Positions 41,712-50,629 of a stretch of DNA of 64,000 nucleotides are shown here, in pieces. Where the stretch lies: the NCBI RefSeq assembly GCF_003143935.1, contig NZ_QFRX01000001.1:6897514-6961513 (forward strand), written 5' to 3'. The position numbers were made by a program, and so were the translations under genes. Each line of letters starts with the position of its first letter. Position 1 is the stretch's first letter. The notes below the pieces were generated by a model. It saw only the letters and a program-made list of their open reading frames with translations. It did not search any database and was not told the origin of the DNA. The DNA is from Streptomyces sp. Act143. Its GTDB lineage: Bacteria > Actinomycetota > Actinomycetes > Streptomycetales > Streptomycetaceae.

Positions 41712-42088
41712 ACTGCTAAGCCCCCCTCGGTGGTCGCGGCTCCTCGGTTGTGTCGCTCCTGCACGTTTCCCCTCGGTCCTGCACGAGTCCCCCGCCGTAA
41801 GACGTCAAGATCGAATCTACTGTGTCCCGTGGTGCCGGGGTGACCAGTTCGGCAACCGGCACATTGTCGACATGGCAACTTGGCGTGAAGCATTCGATCA
41901 CGAAGCGTTGCACTCGCGGGCCGTGCAGGGAAGTGCGCCTCGTCGCGGTGGCCAATCCACGTAGGGTGCGGAGGGGCCCCGGGACCCTTTCCGTGCAGGT
42001 CGAACGGGGGGTGGGGGGTGTTACGGGCAACGGATGTGCGGAGCCGAGAAGTTGGCTGAAAAGATACGGGTCCGTGCGCGGAAACCGG
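41712..42088. promoter_or_regulatory. adpA upstream regulatory region
   Basis: No gene is seen in these 377 bp. TGGCGTGAAG at 41881-41890 matches nine of ten positions of the AdpA consensus TGGCSNGWWY and would suit autoregulation. The region is AT-richer than its surroundings from about 41800 to 41900. Confidence 0.6.
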
Positions 42089-42109
42089 TCAAGCGACCGG
42101 TGAGTTTCC
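42080..42109. terminator. Probable hairpin at 3' end of the small membrane-protein gene
   Basis: GGAAACCGGT and ACCGGTGAGTTTCC form a bulged stem around CAAGCG, overlapping the stop codon of the gene at 42089-42403. ACCGGT occurs twice and is itself palindromic. Confidence 0.45.
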
Positions 42110-42403
42110 CCCAGTGTGACGACCGCCTCGGTGCGCCCCGGTTCCGGTCCTGTGATGACGGCCGCGATGGGGTGCGCGTTCTTCGGCGAGCAGGCGTGCC
42201 GCGCCCCGCTCGGACTGGCGCAGCAGTACCCGGCAGACGGCCGTGACGGCGGCGAGGCCGAGGGCGGTGCCCGCGGCGCCGGCGAGCGAGGAGCCGTACC
42301 AGACGAGGACCACCGGGACGAGGACGCAACTGAAGGCCGCCCAGCGGACCACGTCCGTGGCGGAATCGGCGGAATCGGCGGAGGGCGGTCGGTGTCCGGA
42401 CAT
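42089..42403 (-). CDS. Small membrane protein, hypothetical
   Basis: A 104-aa protein with two hydrophobic segments at about 20-40 (WAAFSCVLVPVVLVWYGSS) and 42-60 (AGAAGTALGLAAVTAVCRVL), then a charged Arg/His/Gly-rich tail. No family is recognised. The ATG at 42403 is preceded by GGGAG. It reads toward adpA but is separated by the adpA regulatory region. Confidence 0.65.
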   Translation of the reverse strand: MSGHRPPSADSADSATDVVRWAAFSCVLVPVVLVWYGSSLAGAAGTALGLAAVTAVCRVLLRQSERGAARLLAEERAPHRGRHHRTGTGAHRGGRHTGGNSPVA

Positions 42404-42713
42404 GGCGTGCTCCCTGGGGGTGACTCGCCGGGTTCAACGTCTGTTCGAGCGGTCGGTCACTGCCCGCAGGGCCCTTCGGGGGCCACGGACGCTCGAATCC
42501 TGTGCAAACCGCCTGTACAGCGCAGCAACCATTGCGTTACGGGCGCCCACTCGTGCATGCTCCTTCGAACCCCCACCGACCGGGAGCGGGATCTGGGCGA
42601 AGGAGGCGTGCCGCCGTACCCTTGGGGGTATGGGGTTGGGAAGATGATTCCCGGACACAGCTCCGACGCACACTGTCGTCCCTCCCACTAAGGATCACAA
42701 CGCCGAGACAGCC
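42404..42713. promoter_or_regulatory. Divergent regulatory region with CsoR-like palindrome
   Basis: This 310-bp gap lies between the small membrane-protein gene and the stress-protein gene. TACCC-TTGG-GGGTA at 42617-42630, followed by TATGGGG, resembles copper-repressor (CsoR-type) operators. It is 84 bp before the usp start. No gene is visible. Confidence 0.4.
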
Positions 42714-43241
42714 ATGGCCGGTCACGAATTCTTCGAACCCGCGGACCGCAAGCGGCCCGTCGCCGACCCCACGGCGGCCGAGCCCCTGGCGGCCGAAGAG
42801 CCACGCCGTTCCTGCGACCCCGCCTTCAAGCACGGCGTCGTGGTGGGCTTCGACGGCTCCACGTCCAGTGAACGCGCCCTCGCGTACGCCATCGGCATGG
42901 CTCACCGCTCCGGCTCGGGCCTGATCATCGTCCACGTCGCCAACCGGCTGCCCACCACGGTGTGGGCGGGCTGTGAGCCGCCGGTGTTCGTGGATGTCCC
43001 GGACCACCGCACCGAGGTGCTCGGCCTTGAGCTCGCCTGCGCCGACTACCTCGCCGAGGTGCCCTGGATCCTCGTCGAGCGCGGCGGCGACATCTGCCAC
43101 GAACTCGAAGAGGTCGGCCGGGAGTACGAGGCGGACGCGATCGTCGTCGGCTCGACGCACGGCATCGTGGGACGCATCTTCGGGTCGGTCGCGGGGCGGC
43201 TCGCGAAGCGGGCGAAGCGTCCTGTCATCGTGATTCCGTAA
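42714..43241 (+). CDS. Universal stress protein family
   Basis: A 175-aa single-domain UspA-type protein with a 35-residue hydrophilic N-terminal extension. The nucleotide-binding core starts VVVGFDGSTSSERAL and ends with the ATP-binding loop GSTHGIVGRIFGSVAGRLAK. It binds ATP or similar in the cytosol under stress. The start ATG at 42714 fits the extension's codon use. A metal-type palindrome upstream suggests stress-dependent expression. Confidence 0.88.
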   Translation: MAGHEFFEPADRKRPVADPTAAEPLAAEEPRRSCDPAFKHGVVVGFDGSTSSERALAYAIGMAHRSGSGLIIVHVANRLPTTVWAGCEPPVFVDVPDHRTEVLGLELACADYLAEVPWILVERGGDICHELEEVGREYEADAIVVGSTHGIVGRIFGSVAGRLAKRAKRPVIVIP

Positions 43242-43329
43242 CTCCCCGTCCTCGCAGGTGAGATGCGAACCGGGAACACCCGGCTCCCCTTGTGCAGCGC
43301 CCAAATCTACTGGCGCGTAGAGGTGTTTG

Positions 43330-43346
43330 TGCCCTTGTGAAGGGCA
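43330..43346. promoter_or_regulatory. Inverted repeat upstream of the acetate-type transporter
   Basis: TGCCCTT-GTG-AAGGGCA is a perfect 7-bp inverted repeat followed by TATAT, 45 bp before the start at 43391. Its position at the promoter suggests an operator. Confidence 0.4.
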
Positions 43347-43390
43347 TATATCGCACACCGCACAACTGCACAGCATGAAGGGAGCCCGCC

Positions 43391-43948
43391 GTGGACAACG
43401 ACGTCTCCGCGGGAGCAACCACCACCATCGTCGGCCGACTCGCCCTCGGGATCACCCTCCTGGCGTTCGGACTCGGCCACACCGACGTGATCGACGGTGT
43501 GACGGCCGCTGACGCCGTGTCAATCGCCCATTACGTGGGCGGCATCGCCCTCTTCGTCGCCGGTCTGATGGCCTTCCGGGACCGCGACACCGCCAACGGC
43601 ACGGCCTTCACGGCGCTCGGCGCGCTGTGGTTCACCTGGGCCGTCTCGGACGCCGGTTCCGCCAACGCGGCGGGGCTGTTCTTCCTGCTCTTCGCCCTCG
43701 TGGCGCTGTCGCTCACCCTCGCCGGTGGCGACCAACTCGGGCAGGGCACCTACGGGTTGTTCCTCGTGTCCCTCGTGCTGATGGCGATCGCCGCGTTCGC
43801 CGACAACGACGGGCTCGCCAAGGTCGGCGGCTGGTTCGCGGTCGCGGCAGGGGCGGTGGCCTGGTACGCCGCGACCGCCGCGTTGGCCCACTGGCCGACG
43901 TCTCTGCGCGGACGTGCTGCCGGCCGGGGCGTGACGGCCACCGGCTAG
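43391..43948 (+). CDS. GPR1/FUN34/YaaH-family (acetate-type) transporter
   Basis: A 185-aa integral membrane protein with six hydrophobic segments. The arrangement (ALGITLLAFGLGHTDV, HYVGGIALFVAGLMAFR, TAFTALGALWFTWAVSDAG, LFFLLFALVALSLTL, GLFLVSLVLMAIAAF, WFAVAAGAVAWYAATAALAH) fits the acetate uptake transporter family. It lacks an exact NPAPLGL signature, so substrate is less sure. The GTG at 43391 has a GAAGGGAG site. Confidence 0.75.
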   Translation: MDNDVSAGATTTIVGRLALGITLLAFGLGHTDVIDGVTAADAVSIAHYVGGIALFVAGLMAFRDRDTANGTAFTALGALWFTWAVSDAGSANAAGLFFLLFALVALSLTLAGGDQLGQGTYGLFLVSLVLMAIAAFADNDGLAKVGGWFAVAAGAVAWYAATAALAHWPTSLRGRAAGRGVTATG

Positions 43949-43987
43949 CGGCGCAGGCCGGGGGGTTGGGCGGCTCCCCGGCGACGA

Positions 43988-44030
43988 GAACGGACCCCCC
44001 GTGATGGGTGGCATCACGGGGGGTCCGTTC
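43988..44030. terminator. Strong bidirectional terminator
   Basis: A perfect 19-bp stem (43988-44006 with 44012-44030) and a GGTGG loop separate the convergent transporter and glmS genes. The arm begins GAACGGACCCCCCGTG. Confidence 0.92.
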
Positions 44031-44096
44031 CTGTTTCGTCGGCCTCTGGGGGTGCGGTGTGGTTGCTCGCGCAGTTCCTCGCGCCCCTTGGGCCGG

Positions 44097-45914
44097 CTAT
44101 TCGACCGTGACCGACTTCGCCAGGTTCCTCGGCTTGTCGATGTCCCGGCCCAGGGTCAACGCGGTGTGGTAGGCGAGGAGTTGCAGCGGGATGCCCATCA
44201 GGATCGGGTCCAGCTCGTCCTCGTTCTTCGGGACGACGATCGTGTGATCGGCCTTCTCCTGGTGCTGGTGGGCCACCGCGAGGATCTTGCCGCTGCGGGC
44301 CTTGATCTCCTCCATCGCGGCGCGGTTCTTCTCCAGCAGGTCGTCGTCGGGGACGATCGCGACCGTGGGGAGGGCGGGCTCGATCAGGGCCAGCGGGCCG
44401 TGCTTGAGCTCGGAGGCCGGGTAGGCCTCGGCGTGGATGTAGGAGACCTCCTTGAGCTTCAGGGAGGCCTCGCGGGCCACGGGGTAGCCCCGGACGCGGC
44501 CGATGAAGAGCATCGAGCGGGCGTCGGCGAACTGCTCGGCCAGCTTCTTGATCTCCTCCTCCTGCTCCAGGATCTCGGAGATCTGCGCGGGCAGCTTGCG
44601 CAGGCCCTCGATGATGCGCTTGCCGTCGCGGACCGAGAGGTCGCGGGTGCGGCCCAGGTGCAGGGCGAGGAGCGCGAAGGCGACCGTGGTGTTCGTGAAG
44701 CACTTCGTGGAGACCACGCAGACCTCCGGGCCCGCGTGGACGTAGACGCCGCCGTCCGCCTCCCGGGCGATCGCGGAGCCCACCACGTTCACCACGCCCA
44801 GCACCCGCGCGCCCTTGCGCTTCAGCTCCTGGACGGCCGCGAGGACGTCGTACGTCTCACCGGACTGGGAGACCGCGATGTAGAGCGTGTCGGGGTCCAC
44901 GACCGCGTTGCGGTAGCGGAACTCGGAGGCCGGCTCGGCGTCCGCGGGGATGCGGGCCAGCTCCTCGATCATCTGGGCGCCGATCATGCCGGCGTGGTAC
45001 GAGGTGCCGCAGCCGAGGATCTTCACACGGCGGATCTGCCGGGCCTCGCGGGCGTCGAGGTTGAGGCCGCCGAGGTGGACCGTGGAGAAGCGGTCGTCGA
45101 TACGGCCGCGCAGGACGCGGTCGACGGCGTCCGCCTGCTCGTGGACCTCCTTGTGCATGTACGTGTCGTGGCCGCCCATGTCGTAGGAGGCGGCCTCCCA
45201 CTCGACGGTGGTGGGCTCGGACGTCGTACGGGTGCCTTCCGTGGTGTACGTGCGGAAGTCGTCGGCCTTCAGCGTCGCCATCTCGCCGTCGTCGAGGGTG
45301 ACGATCTGGCGGGTGTGGGCGACCAGTGCCGCTATGTCGGAGGCGACGAACATCTCCTTCTCGCCGATACCGAGGACGACCGGGGAGCCGTTGCGGGCGA
45401 CGACGATGCGGTCCGGGAAGTCGGCGTGCAGCACGGCGATGCCGTACGTGCCCTCGATCAGGCGGAGGGTCTCGCGGACCTTGTCCTCCAGCTTCTCCGC
45501 CGGGGAGCGGGAGATCAGGTGGACGAGGACCTCGGTGTCGGTCTCGGAGAGGAACTCGACGCCGTCCGCCTCCAGCTTGCGGCGCAGGTCGGAGGCGTTG
45601 TCGATGATGCCGTTGTGGACGACGGCGACCTTGCCCTCGGCGTCCAGGTGCGGGTGGGCGTTCACGTCGGAGGGGGCGCCGTGGGTGGCCCAGCGGGTGT
45701 GGGCGATGCCGGTGGTGCCCTTGAAGCGGGCCGGGACCTTGGCCTCCAGGTCACGGACGCGGCCCTTGGCCTTGACCGTCCGCAGGCCTGCCGTCTTCGG
45801 CGCGGTGATGGCGATGCCCGCCGAGTCGTAGCCCCGGTACTCCAGGCGCTGGAGGCCCTCCAGCAGGAGGGGGGCCACGTCACGCTTGCCGATGTAACCG
45901 ACGATTCCGCACAT
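44097..45914 (-). CDS. glmS: Glutamine-fructose-6-phosphate aminotransferase
   Basis: A 605-aa enzyme that makes glucosamine-6-phosphate from fructose-6-phosphate and glutamine, the first step to UDP-GlcNAc. The N-terminal glutaminase begins MCGIVGYIG, with Cys1 after Met removal as nucleophile. Two SIS sugar-isomerase domains follow (SQSGETYDVLAAVQELK) and the C-terminus is DIDKPRNLAKSVTVE. The ATG lies 12 bp after the stop of the small upstream gene, so both are co-transcribed. Streptomyces often have a second glmS elsewhere; this would be that paralogue, supplying amino sugar for wall or sporulation. Confidence 0.96.
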   Translation of the reverse strand: MCGIVGYIGKRDVAPLLLEGLQRLEYRGYDSAGIAITAPKTAGLRTVKAKGRVRDLEAKVPARFKGTTGIAHTRWATHGAPSDVNAHPHLDAEGKVAVVHNGIIDNASDLRRKLEADGVEFLSETDTEVLVHLISRSPAEKLEDKVRETLRLIEGTYGIAVLHADFPDRIVVARNGSPVVLGIGEKEMFVASDIAALVAHTRQIVTLDDGEMATLKADDFRTYTTEGTRTTSEPTTVEWEAASYDMGGHDTYMHKEVHEQADAVDRVLRGRIDDRFSTVHLGGLNLDAREARQIRRVKILGCGTSYHAGMIGAQMIEELARIPADAEPASEFRYRNAVVDPDTLYIAVSQSGETYDVLAAVQELKRKGARVLGVVNVVGSAIAREADGGVYVHAGPEVCVVSTKCFTNTTVAFALLALHLGRTRDLSVRDGKRIIEGLRKLPAQISEILEQEEEIKKLAEQFADARSMLFIGRVRGYPVAREASLKLKEVSYIHAEAYPASELKHGPLALIEPALPTVAIVPDDDLLEKNRAAMEEIKARSGKILAVAHQHQEKADHTIVVPKNEDELDPILMGIPLQLLAYHTALTLGRDIDKPRNLAKSVTVE

Positions 45915-45926
45915 ATATACGTATTC

Positions 45927-46184
45927 CTAGCCGTAGACGATCCGGCGCAGCTGGCGGAGCGTGAGCTCCGGCGGGGCCACCGCCCGGTATTTCAGGTCCG
46001 CCTCGATCCGTTCGAAGATCTCCGCGTTCACCAGGCCCTGGGCCTGGAGCTCGCGGTGGCGGCGACGGACGTACATCTCGGTCGTCTCGTCGAAGTAGGC
46101 GAGCACGTCCTGGATCACCCGCAGCGCCTCGCCCCGCTGGAGGGGCGTGGTGCGGGTCAGGTGATCAACAAGGTCGTCGTGCAC
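45927..46184 (-). CDS. Small conserved protein upstream of glmS
   Basis: About 85 aa from the GTG at 46184 (VHDDLVDHLTRTTPLQRGEA), which has an AGGATC-like site. A TTG at 46220 would add twelve residues. The protein is charged and helical, with YFDETTEMYVRRRHRELQAQ and a conserved-looking ending LTLRQLRRIVYG. No domain is recognised. It is 12 bp from glmS in the same transcript, so it may modulate GlmS or amino-sugar supply; this is inference from position. Confidence 0.7.
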   Translation of the reverse strand: MHDDLVDHLTRTTPLQRGEALRVIQDVLAYFDETTEMYVRRRHRELQAQGLVNAEIFERIEADLKYRAVAPPELTLRQLRRIVYG

Positions 46185-46355
46185 TCGGTAGATCCTGGGG
46201 TATCGGGGGCGGCCTTGCAAGAATCCTGCCCGATATCGGGCAGGGCGCTGGGAGAAACTCTTAGAACAACATTGAATCTCTTATGAGGCCGTGTTCGTGA
46301 CCTGGCCACCCGGCGTCTTGCATCTCGTTGCCTGAGGGGACGAGTTTCGGTCGTC

Positions 46356-47927
46356 ATGGACATTCCTCGCATGGGAGTACCCGAGCAGCTCGCCGACCGC
46401 ATGAGCATGGCCGAGCAGCACGAGTACCTGCGCGCCAGATTCTCCCGGCGCACGATGATCAGGGGCGGCGCGGTCACGCTCGGCGCCGTCACCGGTGGCG
46501 CGTTCGTGCCCGGCGCCACCGCCCAGGCCACGCCGATGGCCGCTCCGCGCACCGAGACCGTCGACGGGGCCCTCGTGGCCCCCTTCGGCCGCCACCTCGC
46601 CTACGGCAACGACCCGCGCACCGAGATGACCGTCTCCTGGCAGGTGCCGGTCGCGGTGAAGAAGCCCTTCATCCGGGTCGGCGTCCACCCCTGGGACCTC
46701 TCCCGCAAGATCGAGGCCGAGGTCCGCACCCTCTACACCCCGGCGGGCGTCGGCGCGAGCGCCGATCACACGCAGTACTACGTCCACGCCAAGCTGACCC
46801 ACCTCAGGCCCGGCAGGACGTACTACTACGGCGTCGGCCACCAGGGCTTCGACCCGGCCGCCCCGCACCTCGCCGGCACCCTCGGCACCTTCACCACCGC
46901 CCCCGCCCACAAGACCCCGTTCACCTTCACCGCCTTCGGCGACCAGGGCGTCAGCTACCACGCGCTCGCCAACGACAGCCTCATCCTCGGCCAGAACCCG
47001 GTCTTCCACCTGCACGCCGGCGACATCGCCTACGGCGACCCGGCCGGGCAGGGCAAGGCCGGCGACACCGGCTTCGACTCGCGCACCTGGGACCAGTTCC
47101 TCGCCCAGACCGAGTCGGTCGCCAAGTCCGTGCCCTGGATGGTGAGTTACGGCAACCACGACATGGAGGCCTGGTACTCGCCCAACGGCTACGGCGGCGA
47201 GGAGGCCCGCTTCACGCTCCCCGACAACGGGCCGGACAAGAAGCACCTCCCGGGCGTCTACTCCTTCGTCTACGGCAACACCGCGATCATCTCGCTCGAC
47301 CCGAACGACGTGTCGTACGAGATCCCCGCCAACCTCGGCCTCTCCGGCGGGACGCAGACCACGTGGTTCGAGGGGCAGTTGAGGAAGTTCCGGGCCCGGC
47401 CCGACATCGACTTCGTCATCGTCTTCTTCCACCACTGTGCCTACTGCACCTCCACCGCGCACGCCTCGGAGGGCGGCGTACGGCAGGAGTGGGTGCCGCT
47501 GTTCGAGAAGTACACCGTGGACCTGGTCATCAACGGCCACAACCACCAGTACGAGCGGACCGACGTCATCAAGGGCGACAAGGTCGTCAAGAAGCTGCCG
47601 ATCGGGGAGACCGCGTACCCCGAGACCGAGGGCGTCGTGTACGTGACGGCCGGTGCGGCGGGGCGCAGTCTGTACGCGTTCAGCGCGCCGGACTCCTACG
47701 AAGGGCACCTCAACGAGGTCGACTCCGTCGCCTCCTTCGTCAACACCAAGGACGGCAAGGTCAACGAGACCGTCACCTGGTCCCGGGTGCGGTACCTCAA
47801 CTACTCGTTCCTGCGGGTGGACGTGGAACCGGCGCCGCGCGGGCACTACGCCAGGCTGAAGGTGTCCGGCATCGCCGAGACCGGCGACCGGATCGATCAC
47901 TTCACGGTGGCGCGCAAGGCCAAGTAG
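46356..47927 (+). CDS. Tat-secreted purple-acid-phosphatase-like enzyme
   Basis: A 523-aa exported metallophosphoesterase. The Tat signal is FSRRTMIRGGAVTLGAVTGG. A fibronectin-like N-terminal domain (about 70-195) precedes the catalytic domain. Metal ligands are seen in FTAFGDQGVSYH, GDIAYGD, GNHDMEAW, FFHHCAY and NGHNHQYERTD. It releases phosphate from organic phosphoesters outside the cell. The ATG at 46356 is far enough from the Tat motif to give a typical n-region. It reads away from the glmS operon. Confidence 0.88.
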   Translation: MDIPRMGVPEQLADRMSMAEQHEYLRARFSRRTMIRGGAVTLGAVTGGAFVPGATAQATPMAAPRTETVDGALVAPFGRHLAYGNDPRTEMTVSWQVPVAVKKPFIRVGVHPWDLSRKIEAEVRTLYTPAGVGASADHTQYYVHAKLTHLRPGRTYYYGVGHQGFDPAAPHLAGTLGTFTTAPAHKTPFTFTAFGDQGVSYHALANDSLILGQNPVFHLHAGDIAYGDPAGQGKAGDTGFDSRTWDQFLAQTESVAKSVPWMVSYGNHDMEAWYSPNGYGGEEARFTLPDNGPDKKHLPGVYSFVYGNTAIISLDPNDVSYEIPANLGLSGGTQTTWFEGQLRKFRARPDIDFVIVFFHHCAYCTSTAHASEGGVRQEWVPLFEKYTVDLVINGHNHQYERTDVIKGDKVVKKLPIGETAYPETEGVVYVTAGAAGRSLYAFSAPDSYEGHLNEVDSVASFVNTKDGKVNETVTWSRVRYLNYSFLRVDVEPAPRGHYARLKVSGIAETGDRIDHFTVARKAK

Positions 47928-47944
47928 ACAGACTGGCACGGGCG

Positions 47945-48841
47945 TTACATCCGCTTGAGGATCGCCTGTTTGGCCAGCGTGAACTCCTCCTCCGTCAGCA
48001 CACCCGTGCGGCGCAGCTCGCCGAGCTCGCGCAGGCGGCGCAGGAGGGCGTCGTGGCCGTCCTCGGCGGGGGCGGCGACCGGGAGGGAAGGCGTTTCCGG
48101 TCGCCGGTCGGGGGTCTTGTGCACGTCGACGGCCGCCGTCCGGGCCGGGTGGGGGAGCCTGGCCTGGACGGCCGCCGCGATCAGGGCCATCAGGGGGTCC
48201 TTCTTGAAGCCCCACAGCTCCACGGAGTTGGGGTCGTACTTGGCCGGGGCCTCGGTGGGCGCGTTGCGCACCATGAAGCGGAGGTGGCCGTTGTCCAGGC
48301 CGACCGCCGGGAGCCACTCCACGGCGGTGACGTCGGTGAGGGGCAGGGTGCGGATGCCGGCGGCGGCCTTGGCGTCCTCCGTCTTCCAGTTCCACTCCAG
48401 GCGGACGCGCTCCCCGTCGAAGGTCGCGGTGCCGTCGCCCGCGGAGACCGACAGCGGGACGGCCGGGCCGGGCAGGAGGTACTCGGTCACCGGGGTCGCC
48501 GGGACCTGGTCGAGGAGCAGGGCCTCACGGACCTCGTCCACGAAGTACTCGGCGACGCCGTAGCGGTCGGACTCGACGATGAGCTGGTAGGGGTCGTTGG
48601 GCTCGGTGAGGCGCCCGCCGGTGGCGTGCAGCAGCGGGTCGGCGCCGTCGCGCAGCCGCAGCCTGAGCCGCCCCGCCCGGCGGCCCTGCTCGAAGGAGAT
48701 CCCCGCCAACGCGCCCAGGGGGACGACGAGTTCACCCAATGTCCTGCGGAGCAGACTGACGTTCTTGTCGCGTCCCGGGGTCAGGCGCAGGGCGTCGCCG
48801 TCGAAGGCCCAGGTGCCGTCCTTCTGGATGATTTCCGCCAT
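47945..48841 (-). CDS. DUF4429 protein with C-terminal SHOCT domain
   Basis: A 298-aa soluble protein. Two DUF4429 units (about 8-115 and 130-230) are built of beta strands: LVVPLGALAGISFEQGRRAG in the first and TDVTAVEWLPAVGLDNGHL in the second. The last 33 residues, LLRRLRELGELRRTGVLTEE and on to EFTLAKQAILKRM, are a classic SHOCT helix pair. The function of both families is unknown; a PH-like membrane or protein-binding role is likely. It is convergent with the phosphatase gene. Confidence 0.85.
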   Translation of the reverse strand: MAEIIQKDGTWAFDGDALRLTPGRDKNVSLLRRTLGELVVPLGALAGISFEQGRRAGRLRLRLRDGADPLLHATGGRLTEPNDPYQLIVESDRYGVAEYFVDEVREALLLDQVPATPVTEYLLPGPAVPLSVSAGDGTATFDGERVRLEWNWKTEDAKAAAGIRTLPLTDVTAVEWLPAVGLDNGHLRFMVRNAPTEAPAKYDPNSVELWGFKKDPLMALIAAAVQARLPHPARTAAVDVHKTPDRRPETPSLPVAAPAEDGHDALLRRLRELGELRRTGVLTEEEFTLAKQAILKRM

Positions 48842-48890
48842 GGGGCAAGTCTGGCATTCGGGTCTGGGGCGGTGGCGGTCCGCGTGGCAA

Positions 48891-48906
48891 GGTGGTCTCT
48901 ACCAAT
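48891..48906. promoter_or_regulatory. DasR-type (dre) site before the hexosaminidase gene
   Basis: TGGTCTCTACCA (48893-48904) matches ten of twelve bases of the dre core TGGTCTAGACCA. It ends 24 bp before the hexosaminidase start, so bound DasR would block its expression until glucosamine-6-phosphate accumulates. Confidence 0.75.
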
Positions 48907-48927
48907 TCAGGGTGAAGGGAGCCAGAT

Positions 48928-50577
48928 GTGAGACCGCACCACAGAGCAACTCCCCGTACCGCCCGACTGCTCGGCTCGTTGCTGCTGGTGGCGGCGGCGG
49001 GCACCATCGCCGCGGGAGCGGCGCCCGAGCCGGAGACGAGGACGAGGATGGAGACCAGCACGAGTACCACTGCGGAGTCCGGGGCGGAGGCCGTACGGTC
49101 GCTCGGCGAGGTCGTTCCCGCCCCCGCCTCGGTCCGGCCCGCGGGAGCGCCGTACCGCATCACCCGTGACACCCGCATCCGGGTCGACGGCGGCCGTGAG
49201 GCCCGCCAGGTCGGCGCGTACCTCGCGGACATCCTGCGGCCCTCGACCGGCTACCCGCTGCCCCTGACCGGGGCCGGCCGCGACGGCATCCGACTCCGGC
49301 TGGCCAAGGGAGCGTTCGGCGCCGAGGGCTACCGGCTCGACAGCGGGGCCACGGGCGTCACCCTCACCGCCGCCCGGCCCGCGGGTCTCTTCCACGGCGT
49401 CCAGACCCTGCGCCAGCTCCTGCCCGCCGCCGTCGAGAAGGACTCCGTGCAGCCGGGGCCCTGGCTCGTCGCGGGCGGCACCATCACCGACAGCCCGCGG
49501 TACGGCTGGCGCGGCGCCATGCTCGATGTCTCCCGGCACTTCTTCACCGTGGACCAAGTGAAGCGGTACATCGACCAGTTGGCCCTCTACAAGGTCAACA
49601 AGCTGCATCTGCACCTCAGCGACGACCAGGGCTGGCGCATCGCGATCGACTCCTGGCCGCGCCTCGCCGCGTACGGCGGTTCCACGCAGGTCGGCGGCGG
49701 CCCAGGGGGCTTCTACACCAAGGCCGACTACCAGGAGATCGTCCGGTACGCCTCCGCCCGCTACCTGGAGGTCGTCCCCGAGATCGACATGCCGGGCCAC
49801 ACCAACGCCGCCCTCGCCTCCTACGCCGAGCTGAACTGCGACGGCGTCGCGCCGCCCCTCTACACCGGCACCGAGGTCGGCTTCAGCTCGCTGTGCGTCG
49901 GCAAGGACCGCACGTACGACTTCGTCGACGACGTGATCCGGGAGCTCGCCGCGCTCACCCCCGGCCGCTATCTGCACATCGGCGGCGACGAGGCGCACTC
50001 CACCAGCCATGCGGACTACGTCACGTTCATGGACCGGGTGCAGCCGATCGTCGCCAAGTACGGCAAGACCGTGGTCGGTTGGCATCAGCTCACCGGCGCC
50101 ACCCCGGCGAAGGGCGCGCTCGCGCAGTACTGGGGGCTGGACGACACCGGTGCCGCGGAGAAGGAACAGGTGGCGCAGGCCGCGCGGAACGGGACGGGAG
50201 TCGTCCTGTCGCCCGCCGACCGGGTCTACCTCGACATGAAGTACACCGCGGACACCCCGCTGGGGCAGGACTGGGCGGGGCTGGTGGAGGTACGGCGGTC
50301 GTACGACTGGGATCCGGGCGACTATCTGCCGGGGCTGCCCGCCGCGGCTGTCCGGGGGGTCGAGGCGCCGCTGTGGACGGAGACGATCGTGACGTCCGAC
50401 GACGTCGAGTACATGGCCTTCCCGAGGCTGGCGGGCGTGGCCGAGCTGGGCTGGTCGCCGGCCGCCACGCACGACTGGGAGGCGTACCGGGTGCGGCTCG
50501 CGGCGCAGGGGCCGCGGTGGGAGGCGCTGGGGATCGACTACTACCGGTCGCCCCAAGTGCCCTGGCCCGCACGGTAG
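48928..50577 (+). CDS. Secreted GH20 beta-N-acetylhexosaminidase
   Basis: A 549-aa secreted enzyme that removes GlcNAc from chitobiose and related ends. After the signal peptide (ARLLGSLLLVAAAGTIAAGA), a GH20b domain leads to the TIM barrel. The catalytic pair Asp-Glu is in LHIGGDEAHS; HLHLSDDQGWRIAIDSWP and the tryptophan-rich YWGLDDTG are also typical. The start is a GTG at 48928. A DasR-like site lies in its promoter. It would act with the chitinase at 28.9 kb in chitin use. Confidence 0.92.
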   Translation: MRPHHRATPRTARLLGSLLLVAAAGTIAAGAAPEPETRTRMETSTSTTAESGAEAVRSLGEVVPAPASVRPAGAPYRITRDTRIRVDGGREARQVGAYLADILRPSTGYPLPLTGAGRDGIRLRLAKGAFGAEGYRLDSGATGVTLTAARPAGLFHGVQTLRQLLPAAVEKDSVQPGPWLVAGGTITDSPRYGWRGAMLDVSRHFFTVDQVKRYIDQLALYKVNKLHLHLSDDQGWRIAIDSWPRLAAYGGSTQVGGGPGGFYTKADYQEIVRYASARYLEVVPEIDMPGHTNAALASYAELNCDGVAPPLYTGTEVGFSSLCVGKDRTYDFVDDVIRELAALTPGRYLHIGGDEAHSTSHADYVTFMDRVQPIVAKYGKTVVGWHQLTGATPAKGALAQYWGLDDTGAAEKEQVAQAARNGTGVVLSPADRVYLDMKYTADTPLGQDWAGLVEVRRSYDWDPGDYLPGLPAAAVRGVEAPLWTETIVTSDDVEYMAFPRLAGVAELGWSPAATHDWEAYRVRLAAQGPRWEALGIDYYRSPQVPWPAR

Positions 50578-50584
50578 ATGCTGA

Positions 50585-50619
50585 CGGGCGCCCCGGGGGA
50601 CCGTACCCCGGGGCGCCCG
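50585..50619. terminator. Bidirectional terminator
   Basis: A perfect 14-bp stem (CGGGCGCCCCGGGG with its complement) and a 7-bp loop lie between the convergent hexosaminidase and desD genes. Confidence 0.88.
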
Positions 50620-50629
50620 CCTGTCCCGG

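Noticed and set aside
48928..50577. Hexosaminidase as part of the des operon
   Set aside because: It is on the opposite strand and separated by a strong bidirectional terminator.
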